Positions 1 through 13,504 of a stretch of DNA of 64,000 nt are shown piece by piece. Source of the stretch: Casuarius casuarius. Lineage: Eukaryota > Chordata > Aves > Casuariiformes > Casuariidae. Numbering within the stretch: position 1 is the stretch's first letter; the number at the start of each line of letters is the position of its first letter. The notes under the pieces were generated by a model. The model made no database searches. It was not told the DNA's origin and saw only the letters and a list, made by a program, of their open reading frames with translations. A program made the translations under genes and the position numbers. The DNA lies in the NCBI GenBank assembly GCA_003342895.1, contig PTFA01000086.1:2182199-2246198 (forward strand), given 5' to 3'.

Positions 1-286
1 GTTGTCAATGGGCTGCATGTTGCCCACAACCACTGACATCATTTAAAGTCAATGACACAAACTTTTGAAGGTGGATTTAGACATTCAGGTCATATGGCTA
101 CTCTTGTGTACTCTGATCTTAAACTCAGAATGTATTTTTCTCTTTGTGCTTTGTCAGAGCACTCCACAGGTGATTGGAAAATTGTTTTCTCTCTGGAGAA
201 AACAAGAAAGTGTACACACAGGCTGTTTCTGTTCCCTGGTGTGACCTTGGATCTGGTTCCTGGTTTCTCTTAGAGCACAGGGTTAA
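1..286. other. unannotated AT-rich DNA
   Basis: I see no gene, repeat or RNA signature here. The 73-codon frame starting at position 52 has no recognisable domain. Confidence 0.5.
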
Positions 287-900
287 ATGAGCAGACCTTG
301 CCACGGTGCCCTTTGCCTTGGGTTTCGGTGCCCTGTGGCCACTGCACCAACCTGCTGCGCAGGCAGTACGGGATGGGTCAGTGGAGCCCAGAGGTGGCTC
401 GGAAAGCTGCTCCTCAGCTCCTGCCACCTCCCCACCGAGGCACTCATCTGCTGCACCATGCCCGAGAGTGGTGGCTAATGGCCCCATCACCCAGCTGGGA
501 CCGATGCTCTTCTGTCCTCTCCTGGAGAGCTCATGCAGAACGGGTGTGGAAGCAGCTCCCATGGCGTCACTCCTCGGCGAAGCCGGGCGCTAACTGTGTG
601 AGCGCTTTTCTTCTGCTTTGTGCTGGAGAAACACCAGCACCCTTCCCAGGCAGGAGAGGGACTTGTCCCTCAGAAACCAGGCAGAAAAGGGCTTTTGTAT
701 TTGGGGGTGTGCGCCTTGCCGAAAGGTGCCTCTGCATAGCGGTGGCACCTGCCACCTCCGGCGGGTGCCTCCAGGCTGGGTGCGACGGCGCTGAGCGAGG
801 CTGGCGGGGCTCAGCCCACAGGTCCAACCCGGAGACAGCCGTGGCTTTGTCGGGTCAGCACCGCAAGGAGGAAGGGCAGGATCAGTGATTCCCTAGGAAG
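287..900. promoter_or_regulatory. CpG-containing GC-rich patch
   Basis: This 0.6-kb block is clearly richer in G+C and CpG than its surroundings, with CpG clusters near 570-600 and 785-810. It could be a weak CpG island (promoter, enhancer or unmethylated element) or simply a GC-rich isochore fragment. Plus-strand frames of up to 196 codons (298-888) cross it, but they show no domain, and overlapping long frames on both strands are what GC-rich DNA gives by chance. No TATA box, initiator or splice context singles out a transcription start. Confidence 0.35.
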
Positions 901-1640
901 GGCCTGCTCAGCTGTGTTGTCACGCAGGTGAGGGCATCTCTCTGAATAAATGCTTGCTTTAGGCCAGCAGAGTAATTTGATACTTATTTAACCTTTCTTA
1001 AAGAGACTGATTTAGTGATTTTGAAACTTAATTTTAGTGGTGTCTGGGTGGGAAATCCTGTGGTTTGCATCAGGGTAAGCAGATGAACAAAGATGTGAGC
1101 TGACTCCGTCCACGGCTGCTGGAAGATCCCGACAGCCCAGGAAATGCAGCTCGGTCCTCCCCTCCACGCTGTGCGGGCCGCGGTGAGGTCCGCCTGCTCC
1201 CAGTCAGCTGGCACGCCGAGCCGGAAAATGTCTCTGCCTGACGCGTATATTATTTGTTCACCGCTACACAACTTCACTGCAGAATAATATAAAAATAAAA
1301 GCATCTGTGCATTTGCTTTGTACTTTTAGTACTGTGTTCTTGCTTTAAGCATAATTTAAGTCATCTGCCTGTACTCTTGTTGGGAAAGGTTGGAGCTGAG
1401 AAATATCGCAGTTGGCGTCTGCTGTGGGGAATCTCTAGGTAATTTCTTGGGTAGCGTTTTGCCTCCGTTGGGCCCTGTTCTGTTGAAAGTGGTGCACTGG
1501 CCGCCGCGTGCCACACGCGCGTGCGAGCAGCACCAAAGCCATCGTTGGATCTGGCCCCAACCCGAGCCCGGCCAGCCTCAGACAACTGCTCCACGCTATT
1601 CTAAATCCAGCTCCCATTATCTATATTCCTTAATTAGAGC
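901..1640. other. mixed AT-rich DNA with two small GC patches
   Basis: Two short CpG-bearing islets lie near 1130-1230 and 1495-1580, inside AT-rich sequence. Neither is long enough to call a CpG island. No exon or RNA gene is recognised. Confidence 0.4.
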
Positions 1641-1960
1641 AAATGAATACTAATTATTCATGTCTAGTATTTTATCAAAAAGAATGGCAGCGGCAGTTGG
1701 AGTCTCTGCATGTTGGACTTGTCTCTCTTATACGCGAAACATTGATATATTTGCCTCTGACGTGCCATTCTGATGCATGGTTAGCATGGAAGTGATTTGA
1801 GGCTAACACTGTGTCAGTAAATAATTAAATGCTGTTGACTGAGCAGTTCATGACCTAAATAGGGAGCCCAGGATGTCAGAGGCAGGAGGAGGTTTGCATT
1901 AGCATAGCCCCTGCAATAAATACATGCTATGCCATATATAAGTGCACAGAAGTTTAGTAT
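1640..1960. promoter_or_regulatory. candidate noncoding regulatory element
   Basis: This low-repeat stretch is dense in homeodomain and POU-like cores (TAATTA, ATTAGCAT, TAATTAAA) set between moderately complex sequence. That texture resembles vertebrate conserved noncoding elements. It has no open frame of note. The call is inference from texture and has no conservation data behind it. Confidence 0.25.
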
Positions 1961-3440
1961 TTGAATAACTCCCTAAAGCATTACTAGTTTTCATTCTAAC
2001 TGCATTCATGATTTGTGAACACTTACATTTTTAATTGATGCCATTCACCTGACAAAACCAATGTGGTCACTGACCCTGCTGGAAAAAAAAGATCTAAGAC
2101 ATGATAGTATCATATAGAAAGAGTGAGAGAGGTTTTAATGTATACCTATTTGGCCCTGTCTGGCATAAGAATATGTACTGATACATTTTACCTTTGATTA
2201 TTATTTTCATAAACTAAATTTGCCATAATAATAGTGTTTTGTGTAAGAATTCTACCTAAAGGAAAAAAATTCTCTAATGATATGGTTTATAGGGGAGATT
2301 TTCCTCAAGAAATTATAGTCTAATAGTGTTTTCTAATCATAACTTGAACTGCATCTGGGATTTTTAGGTGATTCTTCAGATTGGTTTTGCTAAATTCTTA
2401 AAGGAAGAGGAAACTAAGCTGTAGATCTTCAAAACAGTCTTTGCTTGGTTATCCTGGTTCTATACGAATAAATATGAGAGGGGCCTGAAGGAGTTATGTG
2501 AGGTACTGAAGGCGTTCTTTGCTCTTACGCTGAAATCTCAGTTTAAAATTTTGAAACCCTAGGCAACCTGCCCTGCTGATGAAGAAAGCTTAAAATCCCA
2601 GTAAAATTTTTTTCCTCTATGTTGTTGATTATGCAATGCCCTTTTTAGAAGGGATGTTTAAGGTTCTAGGAGAGAATAATATTCCTAGCAAAACCTTTAT
2701 TAACTGCCCAAATCAGCAAGATGGTTAACCATCAGACTTCTAGCAGGCTGTTGATTTCACACACATGCAAATACTAACAAACTGACCCAAAATGTGGTTG
2801 CAGTTAAGTTTAGATCTTACTCGGGTTTGCTCTAGGCTTGTTCAGACTCCCATAGAATGATTTTGTGTAGCACAGGCTGTGGAGTTTAACAGCTGCAGCA
2901 TGAAATCTGTATAGGGATATGAAGCAAATTATAGAATATTGAAAAAAAAAGTGAAATGGAATATAATTGATAGGTGCATGTGTTCTATAAGTGTGCATAT
3001 CTTTCTCTTTAAAAATAGAGCATGTAATCTTGGATTTCATTGAAAATAATCATGTCAGTTATGCTGAGAGCAAGAAAACAATACTGAAAGGATAAATGAG
3101 TATTGCAGATGAAGAACATATATTTGATGGTGTTAAGAGTTAATATACATAGTAGGATCAGAACATTTATTTTTCAGGGGTTATTTTAGTTTGTGTTTCT
3201 GTTTATTTCTCGGCGGCTCCTTTACCACAAGGACTGAAATCCTGCAGGTAAGACACACCTTTTCTTTGGTAAGGAAGTAGTAAGGATCTGCGTCAGTTGT
3301 GACACTATTTCCTGAGCTGGTAGAGTTCACAGTAACAGTAATTCTAACTCCTGATGTTCATCCTGAAGTTCCCATTATTCCCAGTTATATCTTTTAGGCT
3401 CTGTACAATATTTCCTGTCCTTTCTTATCCCTTTTTACAG
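1961..3440. other. AT-rich DNA, nothing recognised
   Basis: No repeat family, exon or RNA gene is visible. Short A/T homopolymers of up to about nine bases occur near 2080 and 2940. Confidence 0.45.
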
Positions 3441-3790
3441 CAAATAATTGTAAGAGAATATCTTACCCTTCCTCTCTCATCTGTCCCTTGGCTGCGCTTA
3501 TATGTATTTAAAAATCTTTCTACATACACTGATTTGGCCCTTCTAGTCTATGAAACACGTTGGCTGCTGTTGCACAAACTCTCTCCGCTTTGTCAGCCTC
3601 AGTCTGGTGCTCAGGTCCTTAAATCTGCACTATCAATTCCTTATCACTGGTCTGTCTGTCTATTTATGTAACCCACCTTGGCCTCCTCTGCCATCTTTAC
3701 TGAAAAGTATTGTAGACTTGCATCTGACTTGCTGACTGTTCTCAACTTTAGTTCCCTTCTATTGTTAACTGTCTTATCCTTTAATTACTT
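3441..3790. other. pyrimidine-rich strand segment
   Basis: The plus strand is biased to C and T for about 350 bases. This removes purine-rich stop codons and yields a 105-codon plus frame (3354-3671) with no domain or codon periodicity that I can recognise. It may be a decayed retroelement seen from its antisense strand; that origin is a guess. Confidence 0.3.
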
Positions 3791-3994
3791 TATATCTTAT
3801 TTTATTCTTTTTTTTCCCCATTCTAAATTCAAAGCATTTATTGTAATGAATTAAAAGGACAATGAAGTCAAACCACAATTTGCTGATAAATGTTACATAA
3901 GAAAAGAAGTCGCATTCATTGCTTTTTTTTGGTCGGCTCTAGTCTCCACAAAGCACCGACACACCAACAGCTCTGAAACACTTTTCCCGGAAGG

Positions 3995-4047
3995 ACTGGC
4001 AGCAGAAGTAGCATAGTTCCCAGAAGAACTGGGCACAGAAGTAGCAT
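3995..4047 (+). repeat. two-copy imperfect tandem repeat, 33-bp period
   Basis: A 20-base unit at 3995-4014 recurs with small changes at 4028-4047. Both copies end in AGAAGTAGCAT. This looks like a local duplication. No function is apparent. Confidence 0.7.
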
Positions 4048-5711
4048 CCTTTTCTTCCTACTTACTTGCTTTTAATTGCTTCTATATTTTAGGGATGGTG
4101 ATTATAAAGATCAAGTAGTAAATCCTTGCTGAGCTGGAAATACCAGGAGTTCTAGTCTTCGTATCCTCTACCCTGATGAAACTGCAGTTAGTGCAGTTCT
4201 GGGAGGAACTTGGATCGGTCGACTCCTTTTAATGTCCTGCAGTCTCTCGTATAAATTAGCGGAGTCTGAAAGTGCCTGAGTTTATAGTGTTTGCTAATAG
4301 TTCACTAATAATGTGTTCTAATAATGAAATGTAGATGGGAAAAGCTGCTGCAGCTCTGAGGCTTCCCTGAGCGAGGCAGGGTCTGTGTGTGGCTGGCCAG
4401 GTCTTTGGGTTTGCAGAAGCAAAGTAGGCTGAGCAGCTCAGAAAACCCAGAAATCCACTTTTCTCGAGGTATTGAGATGAGATCCTTCATGTCTGCTTTT
4501 CTTCTACTTTTTTTTATTCCTTCTGAGCAGCTTCTGCAGTTTTGTGCCTGATCATTGAGAGTTGCACCCCTTTAAACCAAAGCAAGCAATAAAGCTTGCA
4601 TTACTATTACATTACCAGATATTGAGTCTCTTTTGTAATGTATCTGCAACAGCAACCCAAGCTGCATTTGGTAGCATTTTTTGAAGCTTCCCATGCCCAA
4701 TGATAGTTATGCGGGAGTCAGGATTAGCTCCTTTTAAAACATGTAATAGCTTTGCAAAGAGGAGAATGGGTTGGGAATGTGTCATCTGAGATTTTGATAA
4801 AACCCTAATGGGAAATTGGTCTGTGAGCCAACTTGAAGGAGCTAGAAACATTGTAATATGAACAAAGATCAGCAAAGCTCCTCAGGTTGCCCAGAAGTAT
4901 TAAGTGTTTCATTTGTGAAATCCCCAAAGTCTGCCAATACTTGAAAGCTTGGCATGATACAGAAGGTGCACTTGCTAAGACAGGATTAGCACAGATGGAA
5001 GCCAGAGAACTGAGAACATTTTTTGTGCCCATCTGATGAATCTTCAGGCTCCGTTTTGCAGGTGGATTCCAAAATAAGATAACAAGTGGCATATTTAAGG
5101 ATTTCAAAGCAAACCTGCAGTGTTACTATAGAAAGGTGATAAAATTCTAGAACAGACTGCTTTTGCAGTCAGATCTTTAAGCCACATTTTATATCTCGTT
5201 TGCCTGGTAGAAGATTACTTAACTGGAGACAAAATAATCTCCAGACCCTGTGAATACCATGATTCACACATATAGTCAGTGTAAACTAATTTTTTGTTGT
5301 TATGCTTCTTGCAATATACCCTGTATGATGGAAATGATGCATAAGATTGGAAGCAAGACAATTATGAGAAGCCCAGGCAGATGGAACTGGTTCTCAAGTA
5401 GTTAAAAATGAAATATTAAGAAGAAATGTAGGTTGAAAATGAACATGTTGCATTTAAAAACAATATGATTATTATTTAGCAAACAAAGAAATGCATTGAT
5501 TCAATATGAACAATATACTGTATTGGAAAGATTTTTTTCTTTTTCTCCAATCAATCGATTGTGGTTTTTGATAGATGGAGCCTTAGCTTTTCAGACTGTT
5601 TTGTGCAGGTGAGTTTCTCATATGTGAGAGAACCCCTGAAGTCTAATAGAAACCTTTTAAGTAAATCTTACAAAGCTCTAATCTCTCAAAAGCTCCCATG
5701 TTCTTCTCCTC
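4048..5711. other. unannotated DNA
   Basis: I see no gene or repeat family. Minus-strand frames at 4612-4875 and 4805-5107 (87 and 100 codons) have no recognisable domain and lie in ordinary AT-rich sequence. Confidence 0.45.
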
Positions 5712-5739
5712 TGTTCTTATTTAATTTTTAATAAGAACA
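5712..5739. repeat. 10-bp perfect inverted repeat, 8-nt loop
   Basis: Arms 5712-5721 and 5730-5739 are exact reverse complements (core GTTCTTATT / AATAAGAAC) around an AT-rich loop. The stem is weak, and AT-rich DNA produces such structures easily. Confidence 0.6.
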
Positions 5740-8700
5740 ATTCCATGCAGCTCTAAAGCATGGCTCAATTAAGAAACATTCCTAGTAGGCATCTTTGAAA
5801 TCTTGGGAGGTTTTTCTTTTTCTTCCTTTAATTTTTTTTTTTAATTTGTTTTACCCCTACAAATCTCAATTTTGGTTCATTGGAATTTAGAAAAAGAGTT
5901 TCTCTTTAATTCCAAGCTCCATTTCACACTGTTATTTACAAGTAGACCAAACAGCTTTCAAAGTTTCATGTTTTAGGCTAGAGGGAAGCCATTGAATACA
6001 GTATTGTATTCTGAAGCTGCAAAAAGGATCTTTGATCTAATTCTCCAGACATTATCTGTCCAAAAAGTATCTCTAGGTCATGAGAAGTAGTTTAAAAAAG
6101 TGTCTGAATCAAAATTTCAAACCTAGGTACTTTATAGTAATCAAACCTTAACTCCTTTATGATTCACTTTTTTTAATTTTTATAGCGTATGGCACTCTTC
6201 TTGCTGCTCTGATTAAGCTTGTATCAGCATTATAAAATGCTGCTTTCAAGGGTTTATAACTTAGCTGCAAAAATTTACTCTGGGATGAAAACGGCATTAT
6301 GGCCTGACTGGAAAATCATGTTTGTATAAAATGCATGTCTGCCAATATGCATAAAATTTTTGGAATCTTATTTTGGGATTTGAGAGCAGATTGCAATGGT
6401 AGTGTCTCATCAGAATGCGTATTGTTAATGATGAGAGAAGTAAACTGTGCCTGAAGCGATCTCGCACAATGGTTGTGGCAGGTTTCATTTTCTGGTCCAG
6501 TGTTTACTGAAGTCAGCCTGACTTATCGCTGCTGGAACGGAAGGAGATCTAAAAGAGGCACATTCATGTATTTGAGGACTTCTTGCTTTTCCTTCCCCCG
6601 AGTCCACGCAGAACGGACAACACGACGTTAGAATGGATCCCGTTCTGGTGACTCCTTGTACTTAAAGTTCCTGTGCCACTTATGGGTGTTGCAACCTAAT
6701 TGGATTGGCCAAACTCCAGTATAAATGTGTGCTGCCTATTGAAAGGGCTGGTGAACTTTTCAACGTGGTGCAGAGTCTGTTTTTGCTTCCTACATTTGGA
6801 TGCAGTTGAGTTGGGTTGTTACTTCTGCGCAGCTGCCGGTTTCAATGGTTACGTGTCAGCGCTGACCTGATGCCTATAAAATGCCTTGATGCGTTATCCA
6901 GAGCATGAAAAAATACAAAAGAACATATGTACTTACCTGTTGCAGAGCAGTTCTGCTCTATAAAAAGGAAGCAATATACTTTTTACAGGGTTCTAGAAAT
7001 ACTTTCTTTAAAAAGAAGTGGCTAGCAGGCCTTTGGGAAGGGATGGGGAAAAATCTGGATGGCATTTTCTAACCCAAACTCCAGGAAAGCTACAAAATTC
7101 AGGCAGATGACTGACTTGCCCATCTCTGCCTGGTGGTGTGGGGCTGACCTGCCTCCGCAGGAGTTTGTGGGAGGGGGCTGTGGGCACTGACCAGTGACTC
7201 TGAAATGCATTGGCTTTTGTTGCTCATTGCCACGCTATTTCACTCAGGCTTTCAGCTGTCTTTTTTTTTCTTTATCATTTTCTGCTGTTTTTTTGAAAAC
7301 TCGAAGGTAAATGGCAAAATGCCACAAACCATGGAGACTTAATTTTCTGCATTCTGTTTTATTGCACACTTGTATCTTAATGAGAAGCAGCTACAGTTAT
7401 CTTCCCAGCCCCCAGACTTCTTAAATATAGACTTTGTTAAACTGTGCTTTGGGGATCAGGTTGTTCCATTTGTGCAAATCCTTTGAAAGCAATGGCCAGT
7501 TGCTATCAGGTCTGGCCCTCTTTTAGTCATTGCAAATAACTGTGTGAAATCAGTGTCTGTTAGACTCATTTTGATGTCTTTAGGAAAAATGACAGGAGCT
7601 AACACGGCACGCAAACATAGGATGCCTAAAGTGATCTGAGTTAGAGGAAAAAGGAACCAATGAAACACCAATGTTGGTAATGGGGGTGCTCCTTCACCTG
7701 TCAGTTGGCTTCAAAAACATCCCATAGTACTTCAGAAGGAAACTGGTTTCCAGGAAGGAGCTTGGTTCTGGGGAACCAAGGGCTGATGGGGGATAAATAC
7801 CAAAAAAGAAGGAATTAAGAGCACTGTCAAAGTCATAGGGACCAAAAAGCTTTGTTTCAAAACACCAAACACCGTTAACTTCATATATGTGTGCAGCCTT
7901 CTTAGATGCTGTTCCTGTAAGCTTTTTCATGGAGGAATGTCTCTTGCAAAATTTGGTGGTGTTTTTGCTTGGTGCTTGTTCTTCAGATTCCAATCCACCT
8001 TCCTTGTGTTCGCACTGGTTTTGTAATCACATTTTCTTCATCTTTGTTTAGGGCATGCCTAAAAATGCCTCTGCGTAGTATGTCCCACAAGTTTTGACAG
8101 AACTTCTTAGATGGAAGGTGTTGAGTTTTGTATCTCTGGCTCTTGGGTTGTCCTGTTTACCACCCCCTCTTAGACATACAACTGCAGATAACAGTACTGT
8201 AGTGGATGGAGAGTCTCCTAGGGACACTCACTATTTTTGCATTGTGAATCATTCTCCTGGAAATAACAGATTCTTGGTGACGCTGTGATGTATTTGAAAC
8301 CATGCTGTAGTAATGCAGGAATAGTATATGTTGGCTTGGTTATTTTTATGAGGTTTTAGATTATTTGTCCTTTGTCTTTTTACAATCAAATTGATTTAAC
8401 ACAACAGAGGATTGACTGTCCTGGGGAAAAAAGAAAGAAAAAGCCCATGCTGGGGAGGTCCGTGATAGGCCATCTTACTGCAAATCATTTCACTGTTAAG
8501 GACTAATGTCAAAGCATTAGCTTAGAGAATGAGGAAAACTCATCAAACTGACAAAATTACTTTTAACTAGGACAGGAAAGAGAGCATAGGCAATCAGAAC
8601 TATTCTGGCAAATTTTAAAAGGCACGTTCTCTCACAAAAGGAGGAGAAACCAGGAGATGCTTCTCCTGGACTATTTGAAGAAAGTAGCCTGATTTTCCTC

Positions 8701-9900
8701 CAACTCTCCCCAACCAGGGGATTTAGCTAAAATAGATGTATGTAGAAGTTATTGTTTCAAAATGTACTTTTCCCTAAATACTTAGCTTCTTTTGTTGAAT
8801 CAACATCCTTCTGTTAAGAATGGTGCCTAATCACTGCATTTTACTTGCCAAAGACTCCTGAAGAGAAGAGCCTCAAGTTAGGTTTGCTAAGAACAGTTGA
8901 TTCATAGTGTGTTTTAGCTCAACATCAGTCCAGTCATGGAATAACTGTGAAATCTCACCCTCTCTGAAGAAGTGGTGGCCTACATAGAGACTCTACTTGC
9001 TATTTGTGGTGGTGATTTCTGTCTTGTGGGTACCCGCACCCTTAGTCTAAGTGTGCCAAACTCACACAGAGCATGAAACAGTAACAGGTCTCTCTCCATG
9101 ACTAAGCTCAAGCTACATTTTCAGTAGTGACCTGGTAGGCACATTATTGTTCTTAAAAGTTTGATCAAATTTAACTCTTACCAGGCCAATAATAATGTCT
9201 TATGATAAGGACTGAAAACTGCTCTAGTTAATTTGCAATTTGTTTGAAAACAAATAAATTCTGGCTTCACAATACACCCCCCTCTACTTTGCTTGCTCTA
9301 AAGAGATATTTATTATACTAGGAAAAGGAGCCAGAAGCCTTTCTGTCATTAGTGAATAATGCCATATGACTCCCTTGTGGTGCAAATGCCAGATTATGCA
9401 ATGCAGGATAGTTATTGTCTCTAAATATAGCATTGTTTGGTATAGAAGTGTCTTTGGAATAACAAATTTTCTCTTATGGACGTTAATATTATACTTTAAT
9501 AAGGCCAAAATAACTGCTACAAATCTCAGATTTAGCTAAAGGGCATGCATTGTAAATTCAAGTTTGTTACTCTCACTTTCATAACTCACTGGAACAGTCC
9601 ACTTGGTGACCCTGATTTACTTATCCTTGTCGTATTAGAAGTAGCACAAATACATTGTAGTATTTTGCACTGAAGTGGCAAAACCCCATATTAGCACTGC
9701 GTAAAACCTTCCCGTTGTTTAATACTTTCTGTCAGACTACCACATTCCTCCTGCATAATGGAAACAGCACCCACAGCTAGTGGGCTACAAATTACAGAAT
9801 AGTTCATCACTCAGGACTCTCCAGCATATGATAGTGTTGCAAATATTTATATTAGCAGCTTTTGTGCTTGACTGTAAAGATTAGAGATCTTACAGAGAGC
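5740..9900. other. unannotated AT-rich DNA
   Basis: About 4 kb without a recognisable gene, RNA gene or well-preserved repeat. The frames here are all under 100 codons and have no domain. A purine-rich stretch near 8560-8690 resembles other strand-biased segments in the window. Confidence 0.45.
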
Positions 9901-9925
9901 ACTGAAGGAATTACAGCCCTGTGGT

Positions 9926-9938
9926 GGGGGGGGGGGGG
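9926..9938 (+). repeat. poly-G tract (13 G)
   Basis: Thirteen consecutive G residues are followed, after one A, by three more G. It is an unusual homopolymer for an AT-rich region, and its length may be uncertain in the assembly. Confidence 0.9.
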
Positions 9939-10202
9939 AGGGAACGAATCTTTTCTGTAAAAAGCCAAGCTTTTTCTTTTCAAGGAAAGAAAAAAAGCAT
10001 CTTCTAAAAGTCTTTCCAGCCAGAAAAGTCAGCATGCTTTGTTGTGAAAATAGTGAAAGCTTTGTCCTGTGATTCAAGTTTTGGATGGAATTTAATAACA
10101 TCTCTCTGTTAATTGCAGTGGCGAAAGGTGTCCTTGACTCGAATTGATGGAATTTTAGCGAGGAAGCAGAAGGCATCTTTCGTTCCTGGTGTTTAGGGCG
10201 TT

Positions 10203-10223
10203 GGGTTTGTGGGGGGGGTGGGG
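10203..10223 (+). other. candidate G-quadruplex motif
   Basis: G-tracts of three, eight and four residues lie within 21 bases, separated by short T-rich spacers. The eight-G tract can supply two runs, giving the four tracts a quadruplex needs. A T-run follows at once. Folding is inferred from the pattern. Confidence 0.5.
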
Positions 10224-11840
10224 TTTTTTTGTTTTTATACAGGCAGCACAGTTCTGACACTATCCACTATTGTCAGCACAAATATGAACTCTGATTTTCA
10301 TCAGGAGCTAACCTACTTTTAAAAGAGCACCTTGGATGCTGAATTTTATATTACCTAGAGAAATCAAGGGGGGAGAGAAGCTCTTCTGCTGTTTCAGTCC
10401 TACTAAGGGTGGGACACAATTGATACAGAGAGGGGACCACAGCCAGCTCTGGAAAGGGGACAGTGTTGTCTTGTATTTCCGTGACAAAAGGAACTGCATG
10501 AATTTATGACAGTCCTTTTATGAGTTGTATGAAATGTGTGGATTCTTGTTTCCCTGATAACCATCTCTGTTATAAGACCCTCCTATGTGAGGATAGAAGT
10601 GCTGTAATGGGGATAGTTCGGTAAAGCTCGATAGGTGAACAGCTGACTAAACAGGAGGATGTCTTAGTGCACAAGTCAGTGCCACTTGGCTGCTGATGCA
10701 TCCTGCTCCTTAACACAGTGAATGCAACACTGAGTTTCAGTGGAACTTCTGAAAATTTCCTTATTGATTTTTTCCAAGCCACTAAACAGAACAGACACGG
10801 AATTACAAAAGTAATATTTCTAGGCGAACCCTTTTTTAGGAAGAAAATATGCAAATGGCATCTTCATTACAATAATAAATGATGTAACCCAAATGAAAAG
10901 CTATGTCCCCTTCTAGTAGTCTGTCTCTTAAATGATATGGCAAAGACTGGCAGGTATATGCATACTCAGTAATCGTAGGATTGCTGGTGTCCACATCAGA
11001 CTGTCTAGTGGCTGAATGGAACTGTGCTGAAAAAAATGGAGATCTGACAATAAGTTCTCTTTCCTTCAGATATTCAGACCTTTATCACATGAGATCCAGG
11101 CCATGGATTCAGCAACTGTGAAATTCTATGCATGCAGAATTAAATGCTAGATGGAAACCTAGTTAAAATGGTACAGCATGACCATTATCTTGCAGTCTAT
11201 GAAATGTCTGTATCTAAAAGAGGGAAGAATACAGGCAGCTAGCCTCTATGTAATCATTGTTTTAATGGTCTCCGCAGCTTTATTGTGAAACAAACTGGAT
11301 TTGGCCCTTTGAGGGAGTGCTCTGGGTTTGATGGGTGCAAGAGCAGAGCTGTGAGAAGTCTTTGCTGCCTGCAGATCTGAAGCTCCCTTTGAATTTTTGA
11401 CTTTATGCTTTAGCTTATTTCTGATAGCCATTCATGAGTCATTTGTTAGTGCATATAACAGTTATCAGATGCCACAGGAGCATGAAAAATTTCCACTCTA
11501 ATAAACACTATCGTAACTGTCACCTCTTTATGATGTGCAGAAGGATATGTGCACAGGATTGCCAGCTTTTCTTCTGCACAAAGTCTGACACCCTTCTCCT
11601 GGGATCTCAGTTTTTCATAAAACTGTCCTCCCCATGAGTTAACTCAGTAAAGTCAAGACAGGCACAGGCTCCCACATGAACCTGATGGTCTGCTGATCCC
11701 TGCAGAGCGAAGCTGTAGGAGCAAGGTTAATATGCTATTTCTGAGTCTTGCTCTTTAAACTGATCGAACAAAATGATCTGTTAATAGCACAGGATTTTTG
11801 ATGTTAGGCTCTTTTTTTCTGACGTTGAAATAGAGAATAT
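10224..11840. other. unannotated DNA
   Basis: No gene, RNA or repeat family is recognised. The small reading frames lack domains. Confidence 0.45.
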
Positions 11841-13460
11841 ACTGTCCTTGAGACCAGATGTACCCAAAGTTCATGAAAAGTGCAAGTTCTTATGGAATGG
11901 GTTTGAAACAAGGTTTTTAAGAGCTGGGTCATCAGATGAGAAGTTTCCTGAAATTAGGGGGTGACCACTATTATGAGAGACAGTAAAAGACATTCCAGAG
12001 TAAATGCAAAAAATGTGGATGCAGCCACACCTGGAAATGCAGCTGTAGCACAGGCACGATTCCACGGATGGACAAGAGATGTTCGGCAATAGTGGCAGGA
12101 CAGGAAAATAATCATCTTATGAGCAAGACAGAGAGCTTCTTTTGAGTCCAGCGTGCTTGTATTGCCTATGGGTAAATCTAGCCTATATTCTCATCTATAC
12201 AGAAATAGAAAAAAACTCTCTCTGGAAAAAAAAAAGTCTTCAGTTTTATGTACGCAGAATCACGCGCATGCCTTGTTGGACCTGTACTTAGCTACTGGAG
12301 TAAACAACAGGATGTGTCGTCACCTTCTCATAAATTGAAGACCTGGATGTAAACTTCTTAATGTGTAGCACAATTTAATGTAGTAGCAGAATTTAACCAG
12401 GAGACAGACATAAGCGTTTCTTCAGTACAGTGTTTTGAGACAGTTTCACAGGACATCTCAATAAACACCATGACTTAGCTGAAAATACTAGTTAGTTGAA
12501 AATTTGACTTCAAAAATGTTTAGCCCTGCAGGCCCACTGTAAAACTGGAAAGATATATTAAGTGGGATTCTGTAGGTGTAGTAATATTTCGTTAAAGATC
12601 GATGTGATGGACTAAAGAGAGTGCTTATTACAGTTTAAATGACAAAAACTGAGAGGGGTGTGATTATGTTGGAAGAAGAGATTAGAATTCAAAATGATAT
12701 GACCAAGGGAAATAATCTGTGAAAAGGGATATTGTTCAAAAATGACAAATTCAAGGTCCTGTGCCTCAGCGAGATCCATCAACTGAGCAAAAAGGGAAAC
12801 GACTGCAGGTTCTGCAAGTCAAGCAATTGAGCATAAGGTGAGCATGAGTCACCAGTGCCATTTTGCGGCAAGCAACCACACTAGAATATATGAACAAAAA
12901 TATAACCTTCAAAATATGGGGAAAAACCCAGCCATTCTGTCCAGTGCTGCTGAAGCCTCGACTACGTCTATTTTTGGGCGCTGCAGTTTGTGAAGTGTGC
13001 AAGGCAGTACACAGAGTCCAAACGAGCTCAGTGAGAAAGAGACTGAAGAAATCTGGAGAATGAGGAAAGACTGAATAAATTAGGGTGGCTTAGCCAGAAA
13101 GTTTGTTTTTTCCCAGCATCCGAATGATCCCCTTTCCCAATGCCTGCTTGCTGCTCATCTCTCTCGTCTCTCTTCCCCTCTCTTCTCTTTGCTATGAAAG
13201 GGCAAAGTTCAGGAAAAAAGAGGGGAAGTGGTGCAGAGCAGTGTTCCTGTAGCCATTCCCAAGAGCACATTTTTGGAAATTTAAGATAAACCGTTGCTTC
13301 TGGCTTGTGTGTCATATAGCGTGTTTCCATTGGCTGCAGTGCTTTCCAAGGCCTTTTACCAGCTGAAGTTTGGCTCTAGAACTGGATTTCAATATAATAG
13401 CTGATAATTTTATGACCTACAATAACATTTATAATTACTCTCTTTAAAAGGAAAGCAACC
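11841..13460. other. unannotated DNA, partly purine-rich
   Basis: The plus strand at 11850-12110 is purine-rich and leaves a 72-codon antisense frame. A 100-codon antisense frame at 13028-13330 lies over another purine-rich tract. No domain is seen in either. Confidence 0.4.
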
Positions 13461-13504
13461 TCATCTCGTGCCTCTAGGTTTTAGAAGGGCATTAGAGAGC
13501 AATA

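Noticed and set aside
298..888. 196-codon plus-strand frame, longest in the window
   Set aside because: It lies in a GC-rich patch where both strands carry long overlapping frames. It shows no domain, splice context or promoter.
9847..10260. 137-codon minus frame with poly-proline stretches
   Set aside because: The proline runs are the complement of G homopolymers, and no family resemblance was found.
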